This document shows positions 38,641 through 51,900 of a DNA stretch of 64,000 bases, one piece after another (positions within the stretch are counted from its first letter, which is position 1; every line of letters begins with the position of its first letter). Location of the stretch: assembly GCA_022702545.1 (NCBI GenBank), contig JAHRBC010000001.1, positions 4,464,001-4,528,000 on the forward strand, in the 5' to 3' direction. The translations under genes and the position numbers were made by a program. This DNA is from Phycomyces nitens. Taxonomy: Eukaryota > Mucoromycota > Mucoromycetes > Mucorales > Phycomycetaceae. The notes under the pieces were generated by a model. The model saw only the letters and a program-made list of their open reading frames with translations. It was not told the origin of the DNA and made no database searches.

Positions 38641-39115
38641 GGACCTTGTGGGTATTTAAAGCAAAGCATTGGTAGCATGTGATTTATGCGCCAGTAGACT
38701 TGAGATCTGGAATTCTACAGTAGTCTTGCTGCTCCAACCATGATTTCCTAGACTTCTTTGCAGATGATGGGGATATTTTAAAATAATAATAATAATAATC
38801 TTGTGACCTCTTCAAAAGACCAAGTTATCCATTGCTACATGTGATTTGTGGATAGAAAGCTCAGTCGAATACGGCCACTGGATGGTATCAAAGTCACTTT
38901 GACCCCGCAGACCAAATCCAATTGAAAGGCCGGCGTTATTGTTGTACGTGAAATTTTTTGATAGAATCTTGGACCCTTTTTACACAGCCAAAGATAAAAT
39001 AAAACAAACTTTATAGTATTCCTAGCAGACTAACTTTTTAGACAAAGGCCTAGTCAACAAACGACCAATATACTTACTCAAAGGTGTCCGTCTTATAGAA
39101 CGGTGGTTAGTGGCC
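38641..39115. promoter_or_regulatory. Shared divergent promoter region (arrestin / WNK kinase)
   Basis: 475 bp between divergent start codons. It contains an AATAAT run (38783-38799) and no ORF of note. Promoter role inferred from position. Confidence 0.4.
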
Positions 39116-41315
39116 ATGTCGCATTCCAACGAGATCATTGACCAGTCCAGTTCTCATGACACTGAGAAGGTCATTGAGGATTCACCAGACGAACGTTATG
39201 CTCGCCTAAATACTCTGCTGGGAAAGGGTGCCTACAAAGTAGTCTACAAAGCAATTGACAGAGTGGAGGGCTATGAGGTTGCTTGGAACACAATGACGGT
39301 AAGATCATGTCAAGATGACCAAGGAAACGCTTGTCAAATTCTGTACATTATATTTATCTAATTAATGGTTACACATGTACAGTCCTCACACTCACCCGAC
39401 AGTAAGGAAATGCAGCAGGAAATTTCGATATTAAAGTCCGTGCGCCACCCAAACATCATTGCGTTCCACGACGCCTGGCACCTGAAGAACGAGTTTGTCT
39501 TTGTAACGGAGCTCATGACATCTGGAACGCTACGGGAGTACATCCGTAAACTCAGTCTACCAAACATCAAGATAGTCAAGCGTTGGTCGCGTCAGATCCT
39601 CAAAGGCCTGGCCTATTTACACGACTACACGCCCTCGATCATTCATCGGGATATAAAGTGTGATAACATCTTTATCAATGGAGCCCACGGAGAAGTCAAG
39701 ATTGGAGACATGGGAACAGCCGAAATGAAAATGGGCAAAAAGTATACTATAATCGGCACCCCAGAGTTCATGGCTCCAGAGATGTACGAAGAGGAAGGTT
39801 ACAGCGAAAAGGTCGATATCTATGCATTTGGCATGTGTCTTCTCGAGATGGCCACAGGCGAATATCCTTATGGAGAATGCAAGAACGCTGCCCAGATATA
39901 CAAAAAAGTTTCCTCTGTATGTCGATTCTATTAAATGTTTATGGTTTATATCCAGCGTATCTTATCTTTTTGTCTCACAGGGCGTCAAACCTGTCTGTCT
40001 CCAAAAGGTCCAAAACAACGAGGTGCTTGCTCTTATCGCCAATTGCCTGGGCCCAGAAGAAGACAGGTAATTAGAAACTTAAAGTGGAATAGGGCCTCAT
40101 GAATGTCTTGTAGAATGACTGCCCAAGAGATCTTGGAACACTCTTTTCTAGCTGTCGAACCAGACGTAGTCCTGCTTGCTGCTGACCCTACCAACGTACA
40201 TCTAACCCTCCAAGTGGTATTCAAAGGAATGGATAAACTATCTGTCAAATTTGATTTCAATGTGGTTCGTATCCGAAATCCTAAAAAAAAATATGTATAT
40301 TAACTTTTTATTGATAGGAAACCGACACTGCCGAACAGGTCGTAAAGGAAATGGTAAGTCGGTCTGGATTGTGTTGATGGTATTTACAATTGATTTCTAG
40401 ATTGAAGAACAAGTGCTCCCTGACCGTTACCAACATCATATCACCAAAGAAATCAATAGAATCCTAAGGGACATTGAGAAACCAAGCGAATCTGAACAAG
40501 CCGAGCAGGTTCGCCAATCTGTCTGGAGGAGAGAGAGTGACATCCGCTCCGAACTGGACAAGGTACGTCTCGAACTTGAAAAGGTCTCAAAGCGTGCCCG
40601 TGAACTGGAGACCAAGTGTGAGATGTACGAGAACCGAGCGCGTTCAATCGAAGGACAGTACAGGGAAACACTCAAACAATTGAGAGAAACCCAAGATCAG
40701 CAAAACACAACTCATAGTCGCGACTCTTCTGTATCAACTCCAGCCCCATCCAGATCTTCCAGCGTTTCATCGCGTATTGGTGGGGACTTGAAGGTTGATG
40801 TGTCTCCCATGCCTGATAGAGAAGAGAAGAAAGATGAGGAGGCTCCACAGGACGACAAAAAGACAACAGGCGAAAAAAGTCCACCTGTTTACCTGTCAGA
40901 GAAAGAGCTGGCTATTCGATTAGACAAGGAGCACCCAGAAGCCGCAATGTCATCGATATCACCTACTGCGCGCGATGCACTCATGTCACGTATCCTAGAA
41001 GAATACTCTGACGATACAGATATCAGTGATTTTGTCCAGGATTGTGCCATGGCAGCTCATCGTAGTGCAGAGAAAGCAAAGGAGTGGGCAGATAAACTCA
41101 AGAACCAAGACATAATGACAGTGGGGGATTTGCGAGATTTGCATGATGAAGATTGGACAGGAATTGGCTTGACAGTGTTTGCGTTTAGAGCCCTGAAGAA
41201 CATGCTCAAAGGAAAACGTCTGGCCGGACAAGCACTCGTTACGACCATGAGCACAAACGATAACACACCTACATCTTCGGCACCTACTTCGGCCCGCCTC
41301 TCACCTACCACATAA
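39116..41315 (+). CDS. WNK-like protein kinase with OSR1-type and SAM-like domains
   Basis: Six exons: 39116-39298, 39383-39916, 39981-40066, 40114-40264, 40318-40353, 40401-41315; 634 residues. The kinase (residues about 28-290) has the WNK hallmark: the usual VAxK lysine is Trp57 (EVAWN), while K41 in the glycine loop (GKGAYKVVYKA) can take its role. HRD (D151), DMG (D170) and GTPEFMAPE are intact, so it should be active. A region resembling the OSR1 C-terminal/PF2-like domain follows (LTLQVVFKGMDKLSVKFDF to VLPDRYQHHITKEINRIL), then a coiled coil (about 390-470) and a Ser-rich linker. A C-terminal SAM-like helical domain includes WADKLKNQDIMTVGDLRDLHDEDW and IGLTVFAFRALKNML. In animals WNKs sense chloride and osmotic state and activate SPAK/OSR1. 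The role here is unknown. Confidence 0.92.
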
Positions 41316-41561
41316 TGCACTCTATCCTTAAAGGATATCTAGTACCCAAAATACGCTATCAATCTTCTGAGGACCTCCTTTTCTCTAATCACCTCTCTTC
41401 TCTCCCCTATTCACCTACTCTCATTCTCTCTATCAATTTTCGCTCTAGACTAATTGTTTTTCTTTATTGTTCTGATTTCAATTGTACATACAAAGTTGCC
41501 TCATAAGAACTTATAATATATAGTGTGGTAAAAAAAAATGAAAAAAAGGATTATGAAATGA

Positions 41562-43814
41562 TTAGTTTAGGATGTGGTTTATTTTTGATTGGTATTTGGT
41601 TTCTGCAGATTTTAGCCGCTCTTCTATCTTTCGCAGCTCATCGACGGTCTCTTCATCACTAAAAGACATTTGTACACGTTCAAGTACATCACGTACAATA
41701 CCACCTGCTGCCTTGACCCAGTATTGTGCACTGTCACTTGTATGAAGCCTATCGAGACAGTCCACTAACCTATCGGCTGCTGCGGTCGATAGGTCTAGAA
41801 AGGTTGTTCGAGTATAGGTCTGCTCGTTCGCCATCAATACCCCCAGACTCGGGCTGGTAAACTCGGTACAAAATGGACGAAACAATAAGATCTTGATCAT
41901 ATTGTGGATCATATGCATATGTGCTTTGAAACCAGCCAAGGCAGGGACTACTTCGTTGGTCCATTTTGCCCATGTGGGTAGACTATGCTCCCATCGTTCG
42001 ATATCCTGTACCAGTGTCAAGAGAATATCTACATCCAGCTTCTTGACACGGATATATGTGCTGTCACTGTGATAAAACAAAGAAATCACCTGGCGAAAGA
42101 AAGACATGAGCTGCGATTCGAGCAAGACACTCTCATGTTCGTTTGACAATTGTTTAACAGGTGAGAATAGCCTTTTCAAGACAAGAGCTGAAGCCTCTCC
42201 ACCCAGATGAGGTTCGTGTTGTAAAAAAATGGCCGAATAGATATCAAGATAGACCAGAGAACTTGCAAGGGTCAGCCAGCTTGTTGAGGAGACCTGGAGC
42301 TCACAGCCTGAAAGGACTCGAAGACAAAGATGGATCAAGGACCCACCAGCATTGGGAGATGGAGTCTTCTCGGCCACATCGGTCTCGATCCACGCCAAAA
42401 GAGTTGCAGAGACCAACAGTAGATAGGTATAGTCGTTGTCGTATTTTTGGAGAAAGATATTCAAGAGTAGGTCTGTGGCTATCCTTACACAGCTGGTGTA
42501 TAAAGGTGCATTTCTAGGTAGAGTCTTTGCACCAAATGCACACAGAGCAGCGTAGGATGTGCATATAACAATATATAGAATCGGATTATCATACACAGAG
42601 CCAACAGTTGGGATGCGTTTTGAGTAATGGCTTATGACTGGTTGGATCTGCCGTAGGAGAACTACCACCTGTGGACAGGCTATTGTGTCAAAAATTGTAT
42701 TGTTGCCGAGTGCTTCTAATGATCCGAGTAGCTCTTTCATGTTTGCTTTGATGATCTTCTCTGCTGCATCTGGATTAACCGCTTTTGGTTTTGAGTTTTT
42801 CTTGACAGGCACGGCCTTTTCATTATAGACCATCAAGGCTCTTATTGGGAATATTGGAATTGTCACCAAATAACTATCTTCGTCAAGTTCTTCGCCCAAT
42901 TCCTCTTCGTAAACCTCTGTATCATCCAGGTCCCAGTTTTCTGGTAAGCATTCAAACCCAAAATCTCTCGAGAGTTGCCGAGAAGCCTCCTGGATAAACT
43001 CATAGAGGCCCGATATTGTATTGGCAGACGTTTGAAGTGTAAGCCCGGCGAGAGTGAGTAAGATGGACCATGTAGCCGGCTCTTCAACATCAGCCACCGA
43101 GTTTGAATCCGATAGATTGTTGTGGTCAGGGTGATTCTGTCGTTGCCGTTTGGAGGGATGAATGAGATGAGATGAGCCATTCGATACATTTTCTGAACTT
43201 TCGTCAATGTCTGGACCTTGATTGGCGTTCCAATCTGTTTGATTTTCGGTGGGGTATTCTTCTTCCATCGTCTTCATGTATCGTACAAGATACTCTCCTT
43301 CCAGTTGGCGAAGGGTGTCATAGAGAGAAAGCACTTTCTCGGATAGATTTGTCAGGGTAGGTGGTGCATCAGGATAATCGCACTAAGTCGGTTGAGGAAG
43401 ATCATATTAATGGATGGCACTGATGATATAAAGTCTCATATTTTTCTTTTTCTTTTTAAAAAATAAAATAAAATAAAAATAAATAAAAAATAAATAAAAA
43501 ATAAATAAATAAATGACTAAATGATGGAGCAAGCGATCCTTACGGATTGGTTCGAGCGGACACATCGTACACAGGCTGGTCTAGTCTTTGAGCATCTAAG
43601 TACCAAGATGACCAAAGAAAGATAGACCAGAATAATAACAATGATGATAATGATAAGAATAAGAGTATGAATGAGAAGTGATCATGACCATCATCTTTAT
43701 TTTATTATTCCAAGCTCACTTTGCTTTCTTTTTACGGCATCGAAGACAACTTAGATCCTTGTTAGGTACCGGAGATGCATCCTTGTCAGGTATTAATGCC
43801 TCTATCCTTGACAT
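41562..43814 (-). CDS. Zn2Cys6 fungal transcription factor
   Basis: Three exons: 43814-43720, 43595-43544, 43382-41562; 655 residues. The zinc cluster is formed only after splicing: C23, C26, C33, C40, C43, C50, exactly C-x2-C-x6-C-x6-C-x2-C-x6-C, with CLRCRKKKAKC encoded at the end of exon 1 and start of exon 2 and the last Cys at the first codon of exon 3. A coiled-coil linker (LSEKVLSLYDTLRQLEGEYL) follows, as in Gal4-type dimerisation. A KRQRQ-type basic patch and acidic stretches come next, and the C-terminal 450 residues are helical like the fungal-specific regulatory domain. It should be a nuclear DNA-binding regulator; targets are unknown. The large exon alone would look like a factor lacking its DNA-binding domain. 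Confidence 0.92.
43445..43514. repeat. A/T-rich AAATA-type repeat in intron
   Basis: Run of AAAATA/AAATAAAT units inside the second intron of the Zn2Cys6 gene (intron 43543-43383). Simple sequence only. Confidence 0.75.
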
Positions 43815-44959
43815 TGATCAATATTGATGTCCTTATTATATATATATATGTGTGTGTGTATGTGTATGTGTGTGTATATGTATATATATGAATAAATATT
43901 TATTTAATATAGTGTATTTCTCCGCACGGGAAATAGATGTATATACGACTCTTTCAGTGTGCGAAATAAAGAAAGGCTTCCCTGGGTCAATGTTTTGTTG
44001 AAAATAATAATAATAATAAAAAAGGACTTATACTTCTTCTAATTCTCTTTTTGCCTATCAAAAATAGTCTTTTGTGACGTTGTCATTGGTTTATCTAGAC
44101 TTCCAATTTGGGATTGTCCTTCACATTTGGGCAAGGAATCCATAACAAGATTGATTGGGGATCAACGTTTAATACACACTAGATAGCACGTATATCAAGT
44201 GATAAGATCGTTTAATTTACAGAAAAAAACATAATCTAATACTTGTATTTCTCAATTGAACGAATGGTTTGCACAATAGTCGCCAGCTATACGGCTAATG
44301 GATCGGTAAGCGTACAAATGACCGTAGATTTCATAGAGTTGGACATATGCAATAGTGATCTTAGGCTGCAGATACTTAATTACACGCAGGTACATACATA
44401 GAAGCTGATCTAATAGTCATTTGTTTTCTGCAATGCCTACAGCAACAGGTACGTCTTTAATAAAGAAAGTTGACCAGAAATACACTCAAAATCTACACTC
44501 TTGTTTGGATCAGTAATATCTATAGCCATCGTATTAAAGTGAGATTCAATATAAGGAATGGTTAGGCCTATTTAAACTGGCCATAAGGAGCAAGGCTATA
44601 ATCAATAATATTATATTAATTCCTGCGTAATATACTCCATGGCCCGTACTTCAACCGGGTCCTTAACCTCTTTTACTCTTTACTTTCTTTAATATTGGCT
44701 AAAATCAATTCTAAAGCGAGATTTTCCTTATAATAGCATATAAATCTGACCCACCTAATATTCAACCAAGTATATCTTGCAATATTCTTCCAATTGTAAA
44801 AACAGCCTAATTTTTAAGAGAAAAAGATCAAGCCAAACTCTGTCTGCTTTATATATTTCCATACTTCATTTCTTCTTAATTGCACAACCGTCAATCTATA
44901 CATATACGAGATCTCTTTTGTTGATAACTTTCTTGGTTTTCACATCCTGTTTTCATAGA
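43815..44959. other. Divergent intergenic region
   Basis: 1.1 kb between the Zn2Cys6 factor (-) and the ThrE family gene (+). It contains TATA/TG runs at about 43838-43895 and AT-rich sequence without a recognised gene. The reading frame of the ThrE gene is open upstream to 44777, but the ATG at 44960 is preferred because the upstream part encodes an unusual hydrophobic leader. Promoters for both genes are expected here. Confidence 0.5.
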
Positions 44960-46985
44960 ATGACACTCAAAGGCGGCCCTTCTATCATGAGCGAGTCAAA
45001 TTCTTTTTCCAGCCTAGCATCCCAGGATACTCTGACAGAAGGGTCACCAGCCCAGCCATGCCCTTCCAACAATTTTCCTCAACAAGGTCCTTCTTTGAGT
45101 GCATGGGAAAGACAGCTGTCTGATATTCTGGAACCAGTCGACTCCACTTCCACAAACATACACATAAACCATGAAACACCAGAGCCTAATTCACCCATCG
45201 AACCACCATCTACCTCTTACTTTGCAAGCCTCAAGGAAGGCTTAACCCAAAAGTTCTCGGCAAAGGCACCGGTGCAATGGAATGATTCTGAGAAAATACC
45301 AGCTAGAGACGACAGCATCGGCACAATGACAAACTTGCGTAGGAATTATAATAATTCACTAGAAAAAAAACAAAAATTACATAGGAATACTCATCAGCAT
45401 CGGCAACATCAAAACCAGGGTATTCCTGAACATTTGCCCAAAGGAGAACAAGACGATTGTATTGTTCTTGATCTAGCAGACGATGCAACAGCATATGGTC
45501 CGGAACATCGTACTGAGACTACAATATACGAAAAAAAGAAGCAGGTTATCATAGTGCTCGGTCAGTCACTTCTAAAGACAGGGTGTCCCAGTCATCGCGT
45601 GGTAAGAGTCAGTCGAGCCCTCTGGATTCCAAGATGGTTATACTTTTCCAATAAAAGACTGACATCCTTTTTGTCTACTTTACCAACCTACAGGAAGATG
45701 TGCTCTTAAACACGGCCAGATTAATGGAAATCGATGCAACATTTTCATTTTTGCCAGATTCCATAATACTCACCTTCAAACATTCCACAAATGGGACAAC
45801 CGAATCAATTATGGCCAAATCCCCCACAGGTTTTGATACCAACAAGATTTGTCAAATTAACGCCATCATGAATGATTTTCAGAATAATCGATGCGAGATT
45901 GAAGAGTGTCTTTCTGCCCTACAAAAAGTTGCAGCGGCTCCATCAACATGGGGTGTGATTGGGACTCTCTTTTGCTTTGGTGTAAGCAGCTTTACTGCAT
46001 CTGCAGTGATGTTTAATGGATCATGGATCGATGCGTCTTTAAGTTGTGGTCTGGGGTGTTTGGTGGCCTCTCTGTCAGTTATTGCTGGTTACTTTCCTGC
46101 ATATAGTCGTGTGTTTGATATATCAGCCTCCATATTGGTTGCTATCATTACACGAGCTATGCACAGCTACGTCTGCTTTACAAGTGTTGCTGTGTCTTCT
46201 ATTTTAATTCTGCTCCCCGGTTATGCTATGACGATGTCTATTGTAAGTTCATCTCTGATCATGCTCGACACCCCAAAGAACCTCCCCATAAAGATAAATC
46301 GTTGTTTATTTGATTTTGTTTTGAACAACTGAAGCTCGAGATATCTGCACGCCATATTACAACAGGCACTACTAGACTTGTGTATGCAGTCGTCTACGCT
46401 TTCATGCTTGCCTATGGTCTGCAAATCGGCAGTAGTGTCTACACTGCCATTGATCCAAATGCGTCGGACAAAGGGACATGTATTAATCCGATATCCCAAT
46501 GGTTCTACATTCCACTGTTTCCTATTATGAGTGTCTCTATCGCAATGTCCTTTGGATCGTCATATCGCCAGTGGCCGACCCAGACATTCTGTGCAGCCAT
46601 TGGATTCTGTATCTCTTATTTTATCGGGCAAGTTGTACCCGATGGCCAGATTGTTGGGAGTCTGGCTGCATTCTGTGTTGGCTTATATTCCAATCTTGCA
46701 CTAAAAATCACTGGGGATGCACCACTCGTACCTCTCTGTGTTGGAGTCACACTACTTGTACCAGGAAGTATAGGTAAGTCGAATGTTGTTAGTTTGCAGC
46801 CATTAACAATCGAATATCTAGGTGTGAAAGGAGCCTATGCGCTTTTGCATCAAAATGACATTACCAAAAGTCTGTTTCCATTACATATGATGACAATTGC
46901 ATTAGGACTATCGGTCGGTCTATTTGCTGCTGCCATGATTGTCTATCCAACTGGAAAGAATAGATCAATGTATATTTCTTTGTAA
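44960..46985 (+). CDS. ThrE/DUF1212 family membrane protein (Prm10-like)
   Basis: Four exons: 44960-45601, 45694-46242, 46335-46773, 46822-46985; 597 residues. The N-terminal 190 residues are polar and Ser/Pro-rich. From residue about 195 the ThrE fold starts: LGQSLLKTGCPSHRVEDVLLNTARLME, then about ten hydrophobic segments, including the LEISARHITTGTTRLVYA block and DAPLVPLCVGVTLLVPGSIGVKGAYALL. The same two-part layout (DUF1212 plus ThrE) is found in fungal Prm10/Pheromone-regulated membrane proteins and in bacterial threonine/serine exporters. Transport of amino acids is likely by family, not shown. An upstream in-frame ATG at 44777 could add 61 residues with a hydrophobic stretch. Family identity is secure. 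Confidence 0.92.
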
Positions 46986-47103
46986 TTAAAAAATAAATAA
47001 AGCAGCAGCATAAATCGTACTTTCTTGAAATAATCGCTCGTATTTATTGATATTGTAATATATTTATTTATATATATATATATTTATATGATAGAAAAGA
47101 CAT

Positions 47104-48212
47104 TTATGTTCTGAGCCCTCCGTCCAATCGAATGACCGAGCCATTGAGCATTGGGGTGCCAATGATATTGATCACAAGCTTACTGAATTCATCACTTTCA
47201 CCATTTCGACGAGGAAATAGGCAGTGAGGGGCGACAATGTCGGTCTTCTTTAGGATCGGCGTATCTTGAGACAGACATTAGAACCAGTTTGCTGTTTGGT
47301 CAATATATATACTACTCACTGAAAGGTCCAGGTGCGATGCTCATGACACGGATACCATATTCAGCCAGTTCTCTGGCCAACGGAAGTGTCAACCCGGCAA
47401 TGGCAGCTTACGACATAATATGAGGCTTTGGATCTTGCAAGATATTCAAAAACAAACAAACCTTTAGAAGTTCCATAGGCCACCAAGATTCCATCTAATC
47501 CGCAAATAGAAGACACAGTAATGATAACTCCACGCTCCTCTACATGATTTTTTTTAAAAAGAGGTCAATTGGACCAAGCCTTGTCAATTAGACGAATACT
47601 CACTGTCGCTGCCCATTTCATTGTTGCTCATCATGCGTTGTGCGACTTGTTGAGCAACATTATAAGTTCCTAAAACGTTGACTGTAACAATGTTCTTGAA
47701 TTGCGAGTAGCCAGTCAGCTTCTCGTCTGGGCCATAGCCTTTTAGATCCTTTTGGGGAGAGAGGATACCACCACACAATATTGCTCCAACAAACGGACTA
47801 TCAGGAAAATTTGTAATTCCACCATCCAGGGCTTCGTTTACAAGGGTCTAAAAAAGAGAGATTTTAGATATCTAGGCTACAGCCAAGTCCAAGCGTACCT
47901 CTGATGTCGTGTCGGTGATGCCATGTGAGTACACTTGATTTCCAAGCTCTTTAATCAAAAACTCTGCCCGCTCATGGTTGATATCAATGATCTATAGGTA
48001 ATGATCGATAAGTATACTATTGATCTCGGACCCTGTTGATGACCCAAATACTTGCAATAACATTGGCACCTTGAGCAACAATGTCACGGACCACTTGTTC
48101 TCCAAGTCCACTTGCCCTATCACATAAAGCATTTAGTTTAATGCAACGCTAGTCCTGGGCTAGTTTATCCATACCCTCCAGTAACAACAAAAGTATTTCC
48201 CTTGATCTGCAT
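47104..48212 (-). CDS. Short-chain dehydrogenase, HSD10-like
   Basis: Seven exons: 48212-48175, 48116-48056, 47991-47899, 47847-47604, 47539-47462, 47406-47320, 47264-47104; 253 residues. NAD-binding TGGASGLGE spans the first intron. DIN after the second strand suggests NAD preference. The catalytic set is S155 (TVSS), Y167 and K171 (AYGTSK). Near the C-terminus [15 protein letters not shown] and [13 protein letters not shown] match 3-hydroxyacyl-CoA dehydrogenase type 2 (HSD17B10), which works in fatty-acid and isoleucine degradation; yet no mitochondrial presequence is obvious. The intron 48055-47992 has a GC donor (GCAAGT); only this choice joins GANVI to IIDINHERA in frame. The substrate is inferred from similarity to the family. 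Confidence 0.92.
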
Positions 48213-48949
48213 GGCTTGTAAATTTGAAATAAAACGATTTTTCTCTCTCTAAACGCTTGAATGCCCAGCCTTTTAACTTGTTGGCTCCTTTTGTTCCCCT
48301 AAAAGGTTAAATAAGCAATTCCACAACAGTCGAACTTGATTGATGTAGTACAGATATTCATTGTTTAAGCCTTGAACACATGCATGCAAAAATAAACTAT
48401 TTAGGCTTAAAATAAGAAGAAACAAGCTTTGAAAGCGATCGACTCATCTCGACTGATCACACTCGAGGAGCCTCGGTAACATGTGTATTAAGAAAGGCGT
48501 AAATTCCATGCATCGATAGGTGAAAATATTATCAGAATCCTTGTACTTTGTTATTGATTAGTTCTTAATATTTATTCCAATAGCCGTTTTGAAGAAAGTG
48601 TATTTTAAAAAAGGTATACCAACTTATCTAATAATCCCACGGATCTTTTTGTGTATGTATTCCAAATCAATGAATATATGGCTACTTTTAGTTATCCAGA
48701 TCGAATAAGATGCCTAATTATACATATCCTACCATTCAATACAAAGAAAAATGTCATGGTTGTTCTTTTTAAAAAACAACTATATGTATATATATATATT
48801 TTTTAAAGACAAGAGACATTATAAGAGAATAAAACAAAATAATGTGTTGTGCAATGTGAGAGTAAGTGTGGAAAGGTCGAGAAAATCTTGGTTGTCTGTA
48901 AAGTGCTATGTAAATTGAAAATAAAATAAAGAAAAAAGTACAAGATAGG
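48213..48949. other. Intergenic, AT-rich
   Basis: 737 bp between tandem minus-strand genes; it should contain the SDR promoter and the 3' UTR of the bromodomain gene. A TA run lies at about 48782-48800. No gene recognised. Confidence 0.55.
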
Positions 48950-51900
48950 CTACCAAGGTAAAGTAACAAATAGGACATATGTTTGGCTTCGATAATCAGG
49001 AACCATTGTTTCAGGCTGTGTGATGTTTGCAGTAATGTTGATCTTGATGGTGTTTACACCCTTTGACAAGGTACTGGTCCAGCACGGGGGGTCGTTACCT
49101 TCTATAAATCCTCCCTCAGACAGATTGAGTTTGGTGTTATTCTGAATTACAGTGATGGTCACTCGGGTAGGTTCTGTAAGCAGATCCTGAAGGAGTCTTG
49201 GGATAATCTTGATGTTCTGTACTCTTGAAGGAAGTGTGATGCTGTGTCCAACATAATCCCCCCTGACAGACATACTGAAATCTTTATCGGTAGACATGAT
49301 CATCGTTTGGCTCAAGAGACGAACTAGATTTCAAAGACGATCAATAGAATTCTTTGATAATCGAATCTCTAATCCCAATATACCTTTATTCATATCTGAA
49401 TTGAACACCTGGAAGAACCTTGGATTAGCAGAACGGATCTGGGGCGATTGAGAGTCTCCATGTTGGATACGGAAATTGGCTTCAACAGGTGCAGCCATGC
49501 GCATAAATGCTTCTTGGTTTACAGCATCAATTGGCATACGACCCATATTTTGCATTCCAAATGCTGTCATGGTGTTTGGATTAGGATAAACAATCTGCTG
49601 AGAGAGAGGTTGCTGCTGCTGCTGCTGATGTTGTTGTTGTTGCTGAAGTTGCTGTTGCTGAAGTTGCTGATGTTGCTGAAGTTGCTGATGATGGTGAAGT
49701 TGGTGTTGGTGTTGGTGTTGGTGATGGAGTTGATGTTGCTGAAGTTGGTGCTGTTGATGATGATGATGCGATTGTTGTACATGAACTGGGGTTGGCGCAT
49801 GTGGCATATCCATAGATGACAGACCAGGTCCTATACCAATGTTTGCTAGAGGACGCTGGGAAAGATGAGGTCCAACAGGCATTAAATCCGCTGGTTCAGT
49901 ACTGCCTTCTACGCTGGCCCTGATCTTGAGAGAAGAACGCTTGTTACGTCTTCTCTCGTCTACAGATCCACTGGTCTCAAACGGACGATCGTTCAAAGGC
50001 ATGGTCATCACATCTTGCTCTTGGCTCACAGGCACTCCTTCTCTTGCCAGTATCCTTTCCTTCAACCGGTTTAACAGACGCTAAAGTAGTTAGCAAAATT
50101 AACATTTTTGATTCAGCATCCACGTATATTTAATATTAATGTATCTCAAGAATTACCAGTAGCAGTTTTGCATCTCTGTATACACGAGATCCAGGCTCAT
50201 TGTAGTCCAGTGCATTCTGGAATACAAGCTCCATATCCTCCATCCATTCAGCAAGATTAGAATAAGCTCTTCTGTGCATCTTTTCCTGTTGTACTCATTA
50301 GATTCTGTGTTATATATATATATTGTATTAGATGGACACCCGGACTGTACTTACATCAATCATTGCCAACGATCTAGGATCCTTGATAACCCTATAGTAA
50401 TCAGGATATTCTTTCCGTTCTGGCAATGTCTCAAAGATCTCTGAATACAGTCGGCCACTATTAAAAAGTACAATGAGTGATGCTTGTCACATTAGATTTA
50501 CATACTTGTTGTCAGTGTGGGTTCGAATAGAGTTGAAGAGGTCCTTCATATAAGCAATAGGGTCAAATTCGTCCAAATCAATCTCTTCTATCGGTCGAAG
50601 GGCCAACATATTATCAGTTTCACTCTTTGGAGGGCGACCACGTCTCTTTTTAGGAGGATTGTCCATATGGCCGTCGTAGCTTTGGTGAGATACTCCAGGA
50701 TCAGAATATATATGGTGTTCTGAAATTGCTGTCTTTGGTACTGGTGTAGGTTGTTTCAGTACCAGTGTTGGAGACATTCTCGCCTCTACTGGTTTATATT
50801 CTGATACTTTTGAAGCTGTGGTCTACAATATACCGTCAATCTACTGACCTGCCAACTATCCAAATCCTATATTACTTACAGGGAAGGGGGGCTTCAATAG
50901 ACCAACCCATCTTGGGTCATTTGGATCAGATACAACATCAAGTGGGACCTGTCCATGTATATTCTTGGCCTTTATGTTTGCACCATAGTTCTCCACAAGC
51001 AGCTTCACGACCTTGTCCTTGTCTATAAGCCCATTCAGCACACTCTCTCCAATCCTTTAGACAAAACAAACCTCCAAAAGCTGCCCATCCCAGAGGTGTA
51101 GCCGAGTACCATGTGTCATTCAATTCAATGTTTGCACCACGCTGGATAAGTGCCTGACAGAGCTTAAAGTCTCCGTAATAAGCAGCTGCATGGAGTGGGC
51201 CCCATGTAAATTTGTCATTAAACATCTCAACCTCCACAAGCTCATTTGGATCAATTGAGGGTTCGGATTCTAGGATTGCTAATGCGGTCTTTGTGTCGCG
51301 CTTGGCAATCGCAGTCATGAGCTCCTGTAAAGAAGAGTCTGAAGGATATAACCAATCCCCCTGTCAGTCTATATAGGGTCTTTCTAGACTATCCACTTGC
51401 CTTTCTTATTTGTCTGTTTATCAACTGCCTTTAATTTGATCGTCTTGATTTTGCTTTCTGGTGGGGTGCTGCGACTCTCGAAGGCTTCTCTGGGAAGCTT
51501 AAGGATCGTCTTTCCCTTGGCATTGGTGGCACTAGCTACAGGCTGTTTCTCACGCCGTCTAGTTTCCTCTTTTCTGATATCTGGTTGCCATGGTTTAACA
51601 AATTTCTATATCAAAAGAGCAACCGTTACAAACCTTTTTCCATTTAAAGTGTTCCTTACCTGAATCTGAACAGCATCTTGGTATACTTGAGATTCCTTCA
51701 TATTGTACTTTTTTGCATTTGCCACCATAAGGTCAATATCAGCCTTTATCTGACCAAGTGATGTGTATTCCTTTTGATCTATCTTGGCCTAATGACCCCA
51801 ATCGTATGGTGAGTTGCAGATAACAATATATCAGGTTTACCTTTATAGTACTAAGAGCAATAGGCTGCTTGATAATTTCATAATAATCAGCATACAACTT

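Noticed and set aside
49448..49819. Leu-rich plus-strand ORF opposite the Gln/His tract
   Set aside because: Shadow of the CAG/CAA repeat in the bromodomain gene.
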